64,000 nucleotides of DNA from NCBI GenBank assembly GCA_032690845.1, contig CM064420.1:62422707-62486706 (forward strand), given 5' to 3'. A program made the translations under genes and the position numbers. The stretch's first letter is position 1. Each line of letters begins with the position of its first letter. The stretch is from Eleusine coracana subsp. coracana. Taxonomy: Eukaryota; Streptophyta; Magnoliopsida; Poales; Poaceae. Positions 23,801 to 34,076 of the stretch are shown piece after piece. Under the pieces are notes generated by a model. The model did no database searches. It saw only the letters and a program-made list of their open reading frames with translations, and was not told where the DNA came from.

Positions 23801-23944
23801 CCCCTGCAGGGCGTCAAGATCGCGCTGGTCGCAGGAGCTCTGATTCAGGGAGTTGGCTGGTGCCAAGAAGAGCAGCAGGATAGGCGAGCAGAGGAAGAAA
23901 CGGAGTGGCCATGTGGTGGTACGTTGCATCAAGAAATGCTCCAT
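20801..23944 (-). CDS. PSKR: LRR receptor-like kinase, PSK-receptor type
   Basis: An intronless 1047-residue gene. A hydrophobic signal peptide (FFLCSPILLLFLAPANS) is followed by a cysteine-capped LRR N-terminus (CDQRDL to CCAWLGVTC) and about twenty plant-type LRRs. They are interrupted by an island-like segment (TETDYFPFFIKRNKTGKGLQ) before LSHNKLTGPI. One transmembrane helix sits at about 692-717 (GVILGIAIGIALGAALLL). The kinase domain begins at about 774 with the Gly loop GCGGFG, catalytic K797, HRD at 893-895 and DFG at 913-915, so it is an RD kinase expected to be active. The island position and the juxtamembrane ALTIGDILKSTNNFDQANII match phytosulfokine receptors, which bind a sulfated pentapeptide and act in growth and defence. 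The exact ligand is inferred. MQRTT, five residues in, is an alternative start. Confidence 0.92.
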   Translation of the reverse strand: MEHFLMQRTTTWPLRFFLCSPILLLFLAPANSLNQSSCDQRDLDALQGFSKGLAGGGVSGWTFPNSSSDKANCCAWLGVTCDDGGRVIGLDLQGRRLRGKLSHSLGQLAQLQWLNLSDNNFRGTIPAPVLQLQKLQRFDLSYNELTGAFPANISLPLIEVFNISYNLINGSHPTLRGSPQLVLFDAGYNLFAGQIDTSICESSGMIRVLQFTSNLFAGDFPAGFGNCTKLEELYLDINSISGILPDDLFRIPSLRNLFLQENQLSGRMSQRFSNLSSLAKLDISFNSFSGYLPNIFGSLDKLEYFSAQSNFFRGPLPSSLSHSPSLKMLYLRNNSLHGEISLNCSAMTQLTSLDLGTNKFIGTIDRLSDCQHLRSLNLATNNLSGEIPAGFRKLQLLTYISISNNSFTNVPSALSVLQDCSSLTSLVLTKNFHDGKALPITGIHGFHNIQVFVIANSHLSGSIPPWLANFEQLKVLDLSWNQLVGNIPPWIGDLEFMFYLDLSNNSLTGEIPNSLSSMKGLITWNISQQSTETDYFPFFIKRNKTGKGLQYNQVSSFPPSLVLSHNKLTGPILPSFGSLRNLHVLDLSNNHIYGIIPSEISGMSSLESLDLSHNNLTGGIPSSLTKLNFLSSFTVAYNNLSGTIPLGGQFSTFTSSAYEGNPKLCGFRLGLPQCHSTHTPMIAARNSRKNKGVILGIAIGIALGAALLLSAAVVLVLKSGFRRMDHIVKAVADTKGALELAPASLVLLFQNNDDKALTIGDILKSTNNFDQANIIGCGGFGLVYKAALPDGATIAIKRLSGDFGTMEREFKAEVETLSKAQHPNLVLLQGYCRVGSDRLLIYSFMENGSLDYWLHEKPDGPSKLIWQKRLQIAKGAVRGLAYLHLSCQPHILHRDIKSSNILLDQNFEAHLADFGLARLICPYATHVTTDLVGTLGYIPPEYGQSSVATFKGDVYSFGIVLLELLTGKRPVDMCKPKGARELVSWVIHMKEDNRQVNVLDRAMYDKKFKTQMMQMIEIACLCVSDSPKLRPLTHQLVQWLDDIGVNT

Positions 23945-24330
23945 CGAGGCAAAGAAGGGGCGCAGTGGTGGTTCTGGGCAGGGAAGAAGGCTTGTTGTTT
24001 GGCCTCTTCAGGACTTTTACGACATCTAAGCCATGTGGTGCGTAAAGCTGACCTCTTCTAAGCGCTTGCACTCCAAGCAACAATGGTGGAGACTGGAGAG
24101 AGGGAGGGAGGAGGAGAGGTGGGAGACGATGGGACAGTGTAGCAGGGAGGTGAGGGGCGGCGTGGCGTTCTCGGTTTTGACTTGTGATTGTGCAAGCACT
24201 CGGCCGTGGGAGACCCCGATTTTCTTCGGCAAACTTATTGTCCCTGTCAACTTGCTCTAAGAATCCATGGTCAGAAATCTTTTGACCTCTGTTCGAAGTT
24301 GGCCTAACCGTCGTTTTCACTCTCGCTTTT
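23945..24330 (-). promoter_or_regulatory. Probable 5' UTR and promoter of the receptor kinase
   Basis: The minus-strand DNA just above the start contains CT-rich stretches (TCCTCCCTCCCTCTCTCCAG) of the kind found in plant leaders. No TATA box can be placed with confidence. The open frames here are not conserved. Confidence 0.35.
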
Positions 24331-27300
24331 CTCCTTTTTGGGTGCTCTGATGGACATGATTATTATAACTAGCACGGAAGCAGGCACCTCTAAGGACAGA
24401 ACCTGCATACCGAATAGATATTAATAGATATTGCTTGAGCCAGATATGCGGTACCTTTGAGTCCATTTCACAGAAATTAATAATAAGCGTGACTGTTGAA
24501 GATATTATTGTTCAAGATTCTGCATTATGGGGAACAAACATGAAGAATAGGAAGCATTCTCAATGGTGTAAATTTTATAGAAGAAGTATACTTCGTTGTC
24601 CTTGCCATGCTGACCTAAAGGGTTCTTAATGTGCAGGACTGCACATTCGGCTGGGAGTTGGGTGAAGGATGGCGATGGCAAGTTGGGAGAGAAGTCAACC
24701 GCCAGCGGCAGGGGGCACGTGTGCCGCGCCGCTTTCGGCCGCGCCAACGCCCCGGCCGCCAGGGCGCGTGGATGCGTTGCACGGCTCCAAAACTGAGGGC
24801 GTCGCTTGGACGAAACGGAGAAAGATATGGCTGCGTCTCATGTACTCTTGCCGGGCGTTCTGACCTAAAGGCCCGGACAAAAGAGCCTCCCTCCGGGTGA
24901 CGTAGCTGGCGGCTGCCGTATTGGGTATGTGAGGATCCATTGGCAGATTTGTTGGTGGCAGGGGATGAATTGCCGGTCAGCCGGTGAAAATTTTATCTGG
25001 CTTGACATCCTTAGTTCAAGTTGTCCTGTGCTGCTACAATTCTCATGACACTTTTATCAGATTGTACGAGGCTCATGACACTTTCATCAAATTGTACGAT
25101 GCGTAATTTACTATTAGCCGTACAATCTCGTTATTGACATTTGTCTGGGAAATGAGAAGGGCAGTATTTGACTTGATCGATGAACCCTGTACATCCACTT
25201 AAAGATAGTTGAGCATGTGATTCTGTACGTTGAATGCTTTGTGAAATTCAACGTTGTTGACTTTATAAAATAAAACTGATGCTGTAATTTGCAACTGTTT
25301 TTCCTTTCAGGAAAATGCTACTATAACTTTGGGACTTCATCCAAGTACATGAATCTGTTTTTTTTTTTTTATTGCATGGGTCTTTTCTTTGTTACACTTG
25401 CTGGGCGCGTGATGCTGTAGTAGGCCACTGGGTGGTACATATAACCAAAGGACGATTAAACGGCACAATTGACATAATTATCTTATCAAATTAAAAGACT
25501 CAAAACAATTTTATAGATACGCACAATTATTGCATTGGCGACACGTAGGCCATTGTGCAACAACGTGGTCCTCTTGTCAAATTACATATGTCTGAAATGT
25601 CCAACAAGAAAGAAGGGACAAGGTACTAACCAACAGGCCGTGAAAACTCAATCGAAATTCGTATACAACACTTTGACAGGGACATAATAATAAGTCAAGT
25701 AAAGGAGCACACAATTGACCTTTTGCTTTGCGGTTTACCGCTACACGAGTGCGCCTTCGTCCGTGGCCACTTGCCAGTTACCTACCGTAAGTGCAACGCG
25801 ACGTGCGGTCCAACTATCCAACGCAGCTTTCATCCCTTTCATTTCTTCCCCCCAACGAACGGATTTGCCCGAGCCGAAACAACAAGAACTTTTAATTTGC
25901 GCGTCCAAATGCATGGTCTCCGTCGGATCGGAGTTCCCTCAGGTCGTGGTGGCGTAGTACGTGCGATATCGCCGTCAACCGGGCGGCCGTCCTGTTGGAC
26001 CTCTCTGCCTGGTAGCTCACCAGTGATCCCGTCATGATCTGTCGGCGGGTTTGATCTCGCGGTATTGCCGTCGTCGTCTGCGACCGAGACATTCGTACCG
26101 GGGAACCTGGGCCTAGCTAAACCTACCGCAATTTTATTTTTCTGACCTGCTGGGTCCAAGCTTTGTCCAAGACAGACCCGATCTGCGTTGTTATCAACCG
26201 GAATATTTGTCCAGGAGTGTAAGATATATAGAATTGTGAACTCATCTAATCCACAGAGATACGGAGCAGTGACACACGTATCTTGCTATCTGCTTGTAGT
26301 AGTATTCTGCTGTCGCTGCAGAGGACCTGAGGTCCACAGCCGTAAAGCGGCTTTACCAGTTTATTGGCCGAGTGCGTACAATCTCTCCTCGTCGCTCCTT
26401 TGCAAATAAAGACCCCGTTGAAGAACATATCCGCACGACACGATCAAATTAACAATCGCACGTCCACCTCGGCCCTGCACTAAGTCGGAGCTGCAGAACC
26501 GGATTCCCGCGCCTAATGATGCGCCTTATCTCCCTACTACATACACAAGCCACTTAATTAGCCACAGCACTACCATGGACCATGGTGGTGGTGATCCTCA
26601 GCGACGGAGATACGTTTTGCTAAATTTTTCCCCGGCCGGCACCTTATCAGCTGCTAGCTAGCCTGATAGTGCTCGCCGAACCTTTTGGTTATTCCTCCCC
26701 TCGGCTCCATCGGGCCAGTGATCGCCTGACATCACCCACCACACTCGTGCGCTCTACGTGGCGCGACGTCTCGCTTGGCGGCCGGCCGGCACATCACAGC
26801 AGCGCACTGCGAACAGTGCCGGGTTTACGCGGGGAGCGCGACGTGCCCACCGTTTCCTTGGGAACGGAAGACTCGAGCGAGGCTCTCCATCGGCCGGCCG
26901 GGCTGATTGTGTGTGTGCTCTTCCGCTTTATGTCCTTGTCATTACCTAACCACCACCGGCGCACGTCAGAGCAACTCAATCCTCCGGGCTGGGGGGCACT
27001 GTATGTATTTAGAAAGCAGGAACGGAAGTGGTCAGGCCATGCCATGCCAGGCCTCCCGATCGGATTGGCCCCTTTTTTGCATTGGGGTCAGGCAGGGGGG
27101 TCTAGCTACGGTCGGTCGGTTGCTTTGGGGCTGCGTGTGCCTGATGATCTGATTTGCCATTGCCGTCGTTTTTCAGTGGGCTTCGACTCATTCCCATCAG
27201 ATGTTTCGTTGATGATAGATGGCGCAGTATCAGGGTCTCTAGATCGGTCCTTCGATCCTCTTTCGGCTGCCTTTTTCTTCTCTTGCGCACGCATGTGTGC

Positions 27301-28440
27301 AAGCAAAGTAATAGTTAGTTATCTTGCGTGCGTGCAGCAGGATGCAAGACCTGAAGGCATTAGATTAGTGGGGCAAAGCGGTAGGTACTTTTGAAAGGAG
27401 CACGGAAATGAGCCAATGATCTGGTAAACATGACTATCCGTGTACATGGATGACGAATATTATACTCGCGATCAACAACATTGACGAGTAGCTAGTGAAT
27501 CGGTCAAGTAATAAAATGTGAAGCTGCACGATCGGGCATTTTCTTCTAGAACGTCCCTGGCAAAAGAGGGGATAGGCCTACCTACGTAAAGGGCTAGTAG
27601 TAAATAAAAGTGATGTCCAACATGGCAGACAGTAGACAGTCTAGCAAAACGGAAATGCCTCCCTGCCTTTTCTTTTTCGTACTTATTTGATCTGAGTGAC
27701 ACTGGTACGAGACGCATTATTTTCGTTAGTGCCGGTAACCAGTAAAGAGAAAGGGCCACACCGGGCCGGCATCGGTACCTTACATGCGTGATGTACCTCG
27801 TGAACGAGACGTGGAGAACAGCAGAGCGAGCGAGAAAAGTTCAAGTCTTCAACGCGCAGTCATAGTGGACACGGTGACATATGTCTCTGCCCGTGCTTAT
27901 ACTCCTTGTAAAGCTCAGTCGGTTTGTCCGTTTTCCAGAGTCAAATTTGTCAGCATTTTGCACAAGAAATATTTCGGCTTCAGAAGGCATAGAAAAGAAG
28001 AGAATATATAAAAAAAAATCGCATGGAAATGGGGTCGCTCATGAGTCATGAGCTGGGATATGGGCCGTTTCGCAATTCGCATCTACATCGGCCTCACATG
28101 ATTATTCGTGACGAGCTGCGAGAAGCTGGGCCATAAGACGCTGTGGGCTTCTATCTGCTAACACTAAATAGGCTCCTCCGCCTTAGCCCTCAGCCCTTAT
28201 AGCGACTGTGTATTCAGGGCCAAGGAATGGGCAGCTATGGTGTCGTTGTTTGAGAAATCCAGAGTAGAAGAGATAGTTTTGTTTCCTTAAGTTTGTTCAT
28301 AAACATCGTAGTTTGAATGTTGATGTCCATAAGTTAGCTAGGAGCTGTGTTTATAGCTCGATGGGCAGACAGGTTTGGTTCTTGGAGCCACCCTTTGGCC
28401 TTTGTAATTCGCTTCATGTCGATGATTAATAAAGGGTGAT
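24331..28440. other. Intergenic DNA, no supported gene
   Basis: About 4 kb without a convincing gene. The longest frame, 241 codons at 26669-27394 on the plus strand, has no domain, an irregular composition and competing frames on the other strand. A segment ending GATTAATAAAGGGTGATGAT and an A run at about 28420-28456 may be the tail of an old LINE or processed transcript. Confidence 0.45.
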
Positions 28441-28465
28441 GATCTTGCTAAAAAAACAACTAGAA

Positions 28466-29567
28466 AGAAGTTCAATTTGCCTCCTTGAACTATAACGTGA
28501 TTTCAGTTCTTGTCCTACAATTATAAAACCGGATAGGACGATCCTTTGAACTCTTCAACCCGTTCATTTATCCTCCCTAGCTGGTTCCGATAATGGTTTT
28601 AGCTCATGTGGCACTATGGGTCCCACACGTCAGTGCCATATCACCTTCTCTTTATTCCCCTCTCTTCTTCAATGTGATTGTGCTCACCAAATTGATGACC
28701 TTCAATCCCGTCCAAGCTTGGTTGCTCGCGTGAAGCTTGCCTCGTCCCCAGCTCATCGATGTGTGTCACCTCTGCTGTCGTTGCTCCACTCTACCTTGGC
28801 TTGCGAGGGCCGTGACTTCGCTACGAGGCTTCGCCCCATTGTGTTGTTAGCTCATCACATCGAGCAAGGCCGCCATGGCACTGGGGAGCTCGTCGGGGAG
28901 GATGAGGAGGTTGAGGAGCAGAAGTAGCGCCTCGCTGTCGGAGACGTCATGGAAGATGAGTGTGGTGGCTAATGTCGAGCAGGGGCACCTGATCAAGGCA
29001 GTCACAATGTACGTGTCGACGCCACTAGGGCTTAGGCGGCAAGGGGGAGGGGGGGCTATTGGCCGACAGTTGGGCCGATGGGTTTAGGGCCCTGGCTCGA
29101 GAGATGCTGGCGTCGGGGATGAGACAAGGGGTAGAGGCGCCTTGCCGCTGCCATGGAGGACCCCTCACGGAAGGAGTAGTGGCGCTCATCCCTGCCGCGC
29201 GAGGCCTCACCTAGGGTTGAAGGGCTCAGTGAAGAGGGAGAGGCGGGAGGGGCAAGAGGAGGAGGGACAGCTCGTGGCGAGCGTGGTCATTGGGGTGGAT
29301 GCCGAGGCCGAGGTGGCCGCCGGCGATGGGGAAGTGGGGGCGAAAGAGGAGTCAGTCTCACTCACCATAAAAAAAAAGAAACAGAATGTGACATGGCATT
29401 GATACGTGCGATCCACGTTGCCACGTGAGCTAAAACCACCATTGAAACCATCTAGGGAGGATAAACAAACCGGTTGAAAATTAAAAAAATGGTCCTATCC
29501 AATTTTGTAATTATGAGACAAGATTTGATCTCGTGTTATAGTTCAGAAAAATATATTAGACTTTTTC
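28466..29567. mobile_element. DNA transposon-like element with long inverted ends
   Basis: About 145 bases at the left (28466-28612) are repeated, inverted and diverged, at the right (about 29415-29567). Matching blocks include TTGAACTATAACGTGATTT with CTGAACTATAACACGAGAT, CCGGATAGGACGATCC with TTGGATAGGACCATTT, and TTTATCCTCCCTAGCTGGTT with TTTATCCTCCCTAGATGGTT. The roughly 800-base interior is GC-rich and unlike the arms, with no recognisable transposase. Long arms with an unrelated interior suit a non-autonomous MULE-type element. Exact ends and target duplication are unclear. Confidence 0.7.
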
Positions 29568-30190
29568 CTTTTCAACTAAGGCCCTCTTTTTCTGTCTGGC
29601 CCATTTCATATTTCACTGCTTCGACTTCCCACAATCCCGCCGTGTGCAAGTGTGAACCACTCGGTAAACAGAACAGAGCGGAATGGGGCGAACACGAATA
29701 CACGATGTCAGGGACGCGTCTGGTCGATCAGCAGTGTGATCTGCTCAACCATGGGGACACTGACCAGATTCACGTGCGCCCATCAATCAGGTCAGGACGC
29801 AGCATGAGCGTCGTCATCCACGATCCACTGGCTACGAGCCAGCCCAGCAACAAGCCATGGCGGGCCTGTAGCAGCAGCACGCCGAGCTCGTGGAACCGTC
29901 CGCCTCTCACCTCCGTCGCTCCACCTCGACCACTAGCTTGGAATCTGGCGGGTGCCCACAGTCCTGACAAGATGATGTGGCTGATCCCTACTTCGCGCAT
30001 CGCAGTAACCCGCTAGAGCCAAGCTGTCCGTGACAGTGAGAAGGTACAGTGTACCACCGCTCTTGGACCCCGGTGCTTCTCTGTCATGTTCTAGTAGGAG
30101 CACCTTGATCAGTATCCTCTCAAATGCGTTGAACCGAAGAGGTAATCCGTTACCAAATTAAACATTGACTAATCCTATCCTCAGCGCCCC
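29568..30190. other. Intergenic DNA upstream of defensin 1
   Basis: Open frames on both strands at 29.47-30.02 kb are not conserved. The right end is the first defensin promoter. Confidence 0.5.
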
Positions 30191-30195
30191 ACCGC

Positions 30196-30203
30196 TATAT
30201 AAA
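30196..30203 (+). promoter_or_regulatory. TATA box of defensin 1
   Basis: TATATAAA, 121 bases before the ATG. The second defensin copy keeps the same box, spacing and nearby CATC and CCATCC text. Confidence 0.75.
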
Positions 30204-30323
30204 CCTCATCTGGTTCCCCATCCATCCACACATCTTTCAGCTTCCGCGAGCACAGAGCACTCAAAGCCAGCAGCTAGACGTAGTAGAGCTCAGCCTCCTT
30301 GTCGTTTCTGTTTGAGTGAGGAG

Positions 30324-30671
30324 ATGGCACTGTCTCGCCGCATGGCCGCGCCGGTCCTCGTCCTCCTGCTCCTCCTCGTCGCCACAGGTACGTTGTTGCA
30401 AATTAGGCCCTGCATCGAACGTTGTCAACATTGCTTTCGTAGTATGTATTTCTTGATCTGATGAGAGGCTTCGTGCCTTATGTGTGGCGCAGAGATGGGG
30501 ACGACGAAGGTGGCGGAGGCGAGGCACTGCCTGTCGCAGAGCCACAGGTTCAAGGGCGTGTGCGTGAGCAGCAACAACTGCGCTAACGTGTGCAGGAATG
30601 AGAACTTCCCCGACGGCGAGTGCAAGGCCGACGGGTTCCAGCGCAAGTGCTACTGCAAGAGAGTCTGCTAG
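30324..30671 (+). CDS. Plant defensin (gamma-thionin), copy 1
   Basis: Two exons, 30324-30387 and 30493-30671, split by a 105-base intron in phase 1 near the end of the signal peptide, the standard position in plant defensin genes. The 80-residue precursor has a signal peptide (APVLVLLLLLVAT) and a mature domain from about residue 31. Eight cysteines at 34, 45, 51, 55, 65, 74, 76 and 80 follow the C-x10-C-x5-C-x3-C-x9-C-x8-C-x-C-x3-C spacing of the cysteine-stabilised alpha-beta fold. Such proteins are secreted and usually protect against fungi; some inhibit alpha-amylase or ion channels. The glycine before the second cysteine and the glutamate before the fifth fit the family. AATAAA lies at 30791. 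Confidence 0.93.
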
Positions 30672-31283
30672 TGATGCACGCCGCGAGACCCCCATGAGAT
30701 TCATCTCCTGCCGCTAGATTGTTCGTTCGTCGTCTCTTCATGTAGCTCGGTTATGTTTTCCACTTTGGTTCCTTGCATCGTTCCTGGTGAAATAAACTTC
30801 CTGCCCGTGCAGAACACCTCGCCGATGTTCTGAATCCGCAGGTCGTAGCAGCATGTTGGTAGCTTTAGTTTCGTTAGGGTGACTGCGTGTTTGATTTCTC
30901 GTGGACATGTGTTGTGCTGGAAGCTGTAAAGCCCTCATTTCAACAAGGATGTCATGGTACCTGTGCGTGATTGTTTCGTGTCCAAGTCTAATCAGAATTC
31001 CAGATCGGTGCTAGGGAACTTTACTCAATACAGTTTCTTGTCACGTTGACAAACATACTAACACAGTGAACTGAGCAGCAAAGCGAGAAAGCAGAACAGA
31101 GCTCGAAAAGGCATGCAACCGCGCTCCTCCTCTCAATGACCACGCATTCCTGAACACGGATCAGGTCCCCTAGCTAAAATGCGTGAGGCGAACAGCTTAA
31201 TTCGGTGCAGTTAAATATAGTATGGGGCTATGTTTACTAGTTCCTGAATTAAACAGTGACTAATCTTACCTCGACACCAGTGG

Positions 31284-31291
31284 TATATAAA
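31284..31291 (+). promoter_or_regulatory. TATA box of defensin 2
   Basis: TATATAAA, 103 bases before the ATG, in a context similar to that of copy 1. Confidence 0.75.
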
Positions 31292-31393
31292 GATCATCTT
31301 CCAGTTCTCGTCCATCCCATCGTTGCTCCCGTGCCCGTCGATCGAACAGAACTTACCTGAGACCTGACCGTGGTTCAGTCTCGGGTTAAGGAG

Positions 31394-31736
31394 ATGGCAC
31401 CAGCTCCACGCATGGCCGCTCCCGTCCTCTTCCTTCTCCTCGTCCTCATCGCGACAGGTGATTAATCAAATAACGGTATATATCAGATTATTGGCCATTA
31501 CTAATCTGTGCACGCTGTGCGACGGGCTGAAACGTGCTTGTTTACGTGGTGCAGAGATGGGGAGGACGGCTGGTGATGAGGAGGGGCGGTACTGCCTATC
31601 GCAGAGCCACAAGTTCAAGGGCATGTGCCTGAGCAGCAACAACTGCGAGAAGGTGTGCGCCACGGAGAGCTTCCCCGCTGGCGAGTGCAAGATGGAAAAC
31701 GCCCTGCGCAAGTGCTTCTGCAAGAAGCCCTGCTAG
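31394..31736 (+). CDS. Plant defensin (gamma-thionin), copy 2
   Basis: Two exons, 31394-31457 and 31555-31736, with a 97-base intron at the same codon and phase as in copy 1. The product has 81 residues with signal peptide APVLFLLLVLIAT. Eight cysteines at 35, 46, 52, 56, 66, 75, 77 and 81 keep exactly the spacing of copy 1. Shared blocks are CLSQSH, FKG, SSNNC and GEC. Differences cluster in the presumed exposed loops: VCRNENFPDG against VCATESFPAG, and KADGFQRKCYCKRVC against KMENALRKCFCKKPC. The two genes start 1070 bases apart, so they arose by tandem duplication. Secretion and antimicrobial activity are inferred from the family. Confidence 0.93.
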
Positions 31737-32598
31737 TGGCGACCCGGCCGGCATGCATGCTGTCCGTTGGTCATCAGTGGTTAGCGTGTTCAGTGTTTCT
31801 TGATTTTTCTTCTGCAAAGCCGCGATCGCCGTGTGTCCCGATCCGTCGTCTGTGCGACTTCAAGTACTACACGAGTCGTTATGTTGAGCGGTTATGTTTA
31901 CAGCATTAATTTCTTGTCTTTTTTTTTCCCTCAATCTCGGAGGTGGGGCACTAGGCCCGATCTATGTTGGCATGTAAGCTCACTTGGAGCTGTTGTTTAT
32001 TTGATTTCCCGCGTGTCGTATTTGTGCAAGGTGGGTGTTTTTTTTTTCTTTTGGCGCGCTTGTGGGTGGTTGTAACTTGTAGGCTCTCAAACATCGTTAA
32101 TGTATTGTGTGGACTTGAGCATGATGACTGAATAGTTGGCACATCATTTTAGTTGTGCACCATTCCATTCTACTAACATTTTTTAACATGTGTGGCCATT
32201 GATAGAATGTACACAGAAAAAAAACAAGAAAAGGAATCTAATTTTTGTGTACATTAGCATGCGAAGGGCGACATGGACTAGACCAATTTTTTCATGCTAG
32301 ACCCAAATTTGAGCTACAAAATAATTTCATTCGAGTTACCCGGCCCGACATGCATACTGATCACGGATTGGGCTTGACGGCTTGCACAACATGAGAATAA
32401 GACAGTTAGGTCCATGAAGAGCTTTTTTTTAAGATAATGAGAAGATTATATTAATACTAGCTTTGGTTTTTGGTCCATAAAACACTAGGATCCAAATTTT
32501 ATGGATCACTCATGATGCTTGGACAACTTGTAAGTTTCACGAGTACTACGTTTGCCTAATAATTATTAGTCAAATATCTTATATTTGACTAATTGTTA
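31737..32598. other. Defensin 2 3' flank and AT-rich intergenic DNA
   Basis: No further defensin copy or other gene is seen. Confidence 0.5.
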
Positions 32599-32699
32599 CT
32601 CCCTCTTTTCGTCAATTCTTGTTGTTGAGACAGGAGAAATGAACTAGAAAACCACAACCAGGTGTTGTTTGAACAACAAGAATATAAGAACGGAGGGAG
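32599..32699. mobile_element. Stowaway-like MITE, 101 bp
   Basis: Begins CTCCCTCTTTTCGTCAATTC and ends GAACGGAGGGAG, flanked by TA on both sides. This is the Stowaway hallmark (TA target duplication, CTCCCTC ends). No coding capacity. Confidence 0.8.
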
Positions 32700-32848
32700 T
32701 ATACGGTTTTCACTAAAAAAAATACGCCTCTCCAATACGAAACACACATCAGCTTCAAGCAATGACGTCCATGCAAATGTAAGAGATAAAACAAATAGTC
32801 CATGTTTAAATAGCTTAATCTATATTGCTAAATAAATAGTATTACTAA

Positions 32849-33717
32849 GGCTCCGTTTGGATGTAGATATTGGAGACCTTGGAATTAAATTGGGTTGAAT
32901 ACCAATTCGGCCTAGGAATTGAATTAAGCTTAATGCCAAATCGATTGTTTAGAGGTTGATGGGAATGTAACATCAAATTAAACTTAAGGGGGAAAAAATC
33001 AATTCACGTTTAGCTACCCATGGTATCGAATTAGGAATTCGCAAGTCCACCCCTTCTTCCTCCTCCTCCCTCCTTCCACCCTGATGACCAATCCTGTTGT
33101 CATTGCGCTCACGCCTCGCGTTGTCCCCTGCAGCCTCGCCGCCTCGCGTCAATCCCCCATCGCCGCCTCGCGTCAACCCCCATTGCCGCCTCGTGTCGCC
33201 TCCCATGCGGAGGGGCACAAGGAGGAAGGAGAGCACCAATCGTCGTCGACGAGCTCGAGGGAGGAGGGGAGGCTCGACGACTCGCCAGGAGTCCCTCGCC
33301 GTCGACGAGCTTGAGGGAGGAGGGAGGCTCGACGACTCGTCAGGAGTCCCTTGCTGGCGACGAGCTCAAGGGAGGAGGGAGGCGCGCGAGACGATGGCTG
33401 GTGCTGACGAGCACGAGGGGGGAGGAGGTGCACCGACTCGCGAGGAGAGTAGGGGTCGCTGGCCGGCGTCAAGCACAAGGGAGGAGGGAGGGGATGAGCA
33501 GGCACGCGCGCGGAGGCCAGACGGAGACACGAATTTATGTCCAATTCGAATGGGGTTAGGTCTGAATTGTGGGAGGAGATAAGATAGTGAACTGAATATC
33601 ACTGGGTATTGAGTCCAATTCCAATACCAGTTCCTAGAATATCCAAACAATGGCATTGGAGGTAGGCGAATGCCAATTCTGAATTTTGGGGCTGAATGCC
33701 AACATCCAAACGGGGGC
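32849..33717. mobile_element. PIF/Harbinger (Tourist)-like element
   Basis: The ends read GGCTCCGTTTGGATGTAGAT and, inverted, GCCCCCGTTTGGATGTTGG, and each is flanked by TAA, the three-base duplication of PIF/Harbinger elements. The outer AT-rich parts carry GGAATTGAATT-type text. The interior is GC-rich and includes a minisatellite (33248-33395). Open frames inside (33084-33582) are repeat text and not genes. Confidence 0.7.
33248..33395. repeat. 55-56 bp minisatellite inside the Harbinger-like element
   Basis: Units start with GACGAGCT at 33248, 33304 and 33359 and continue GAGGGAGGAGGGAGGCTCGA then CGACTCGCCAGGAGTCCCT. The third copy is partial. Confidence 0.85.
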
Positions 33718-34016
33718 TAAGTAATAGTAATTAACAACCGCATCGTGTTGCATTCTCCAATGGCTAGCAACGACAAATTTGCCGGCCTGATGAGGACTAC
33801 TAGAACCATGAAAGGGACATGTTAGTGTTCTATTTTTAACAAACGCGGACAAAGTTGTGTGTGCATTTCTTTGTCGATTCATAGGATATAGTATATTCCC
33901 TTCGCAGAGGTGGCAAGACTCTTCAATTTTCCAAAAGAAATATCCCCTTCGTATCCCCTTGTTTTTTTTTGGGTGTGTGTGGGGGTATATTTTGGTTACA
34001 TAGAAGTTGGACCAGC
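33718..34016. other. Upstream region of the F-box gene
   Basis: No gene. It should contain the promoter of the F-box gene at 34077. Confidence 0.45.
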
Positions 34017-34024
34017 TATAAATA
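34017..34024 (+). promoter_or_regulatory. TATA box of the F-box gene
   Basis: TATAAATA lies 60 bases before the first ATG (34077) and 120 before the second in-frame ATG (34137). Transcription would start near 34050, which leaves room for either start. Confidence 0.6.
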
Positions 34025-34076
34025 TCTAGGTTGTTTCACTAAACAAGTGCACTCTCCATAATTCTTATCACACCAT

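Noticed and set aside
26669..27394. 241-codon frame, plus strand
   Set aside because: No recognisable domain, mixed codon use, and an odd composition with no splice or TATA support.
33084..33582. 161-codon frame, plus strand
   Set aside because: Translates the minisatellite of the Harbinger-like element.
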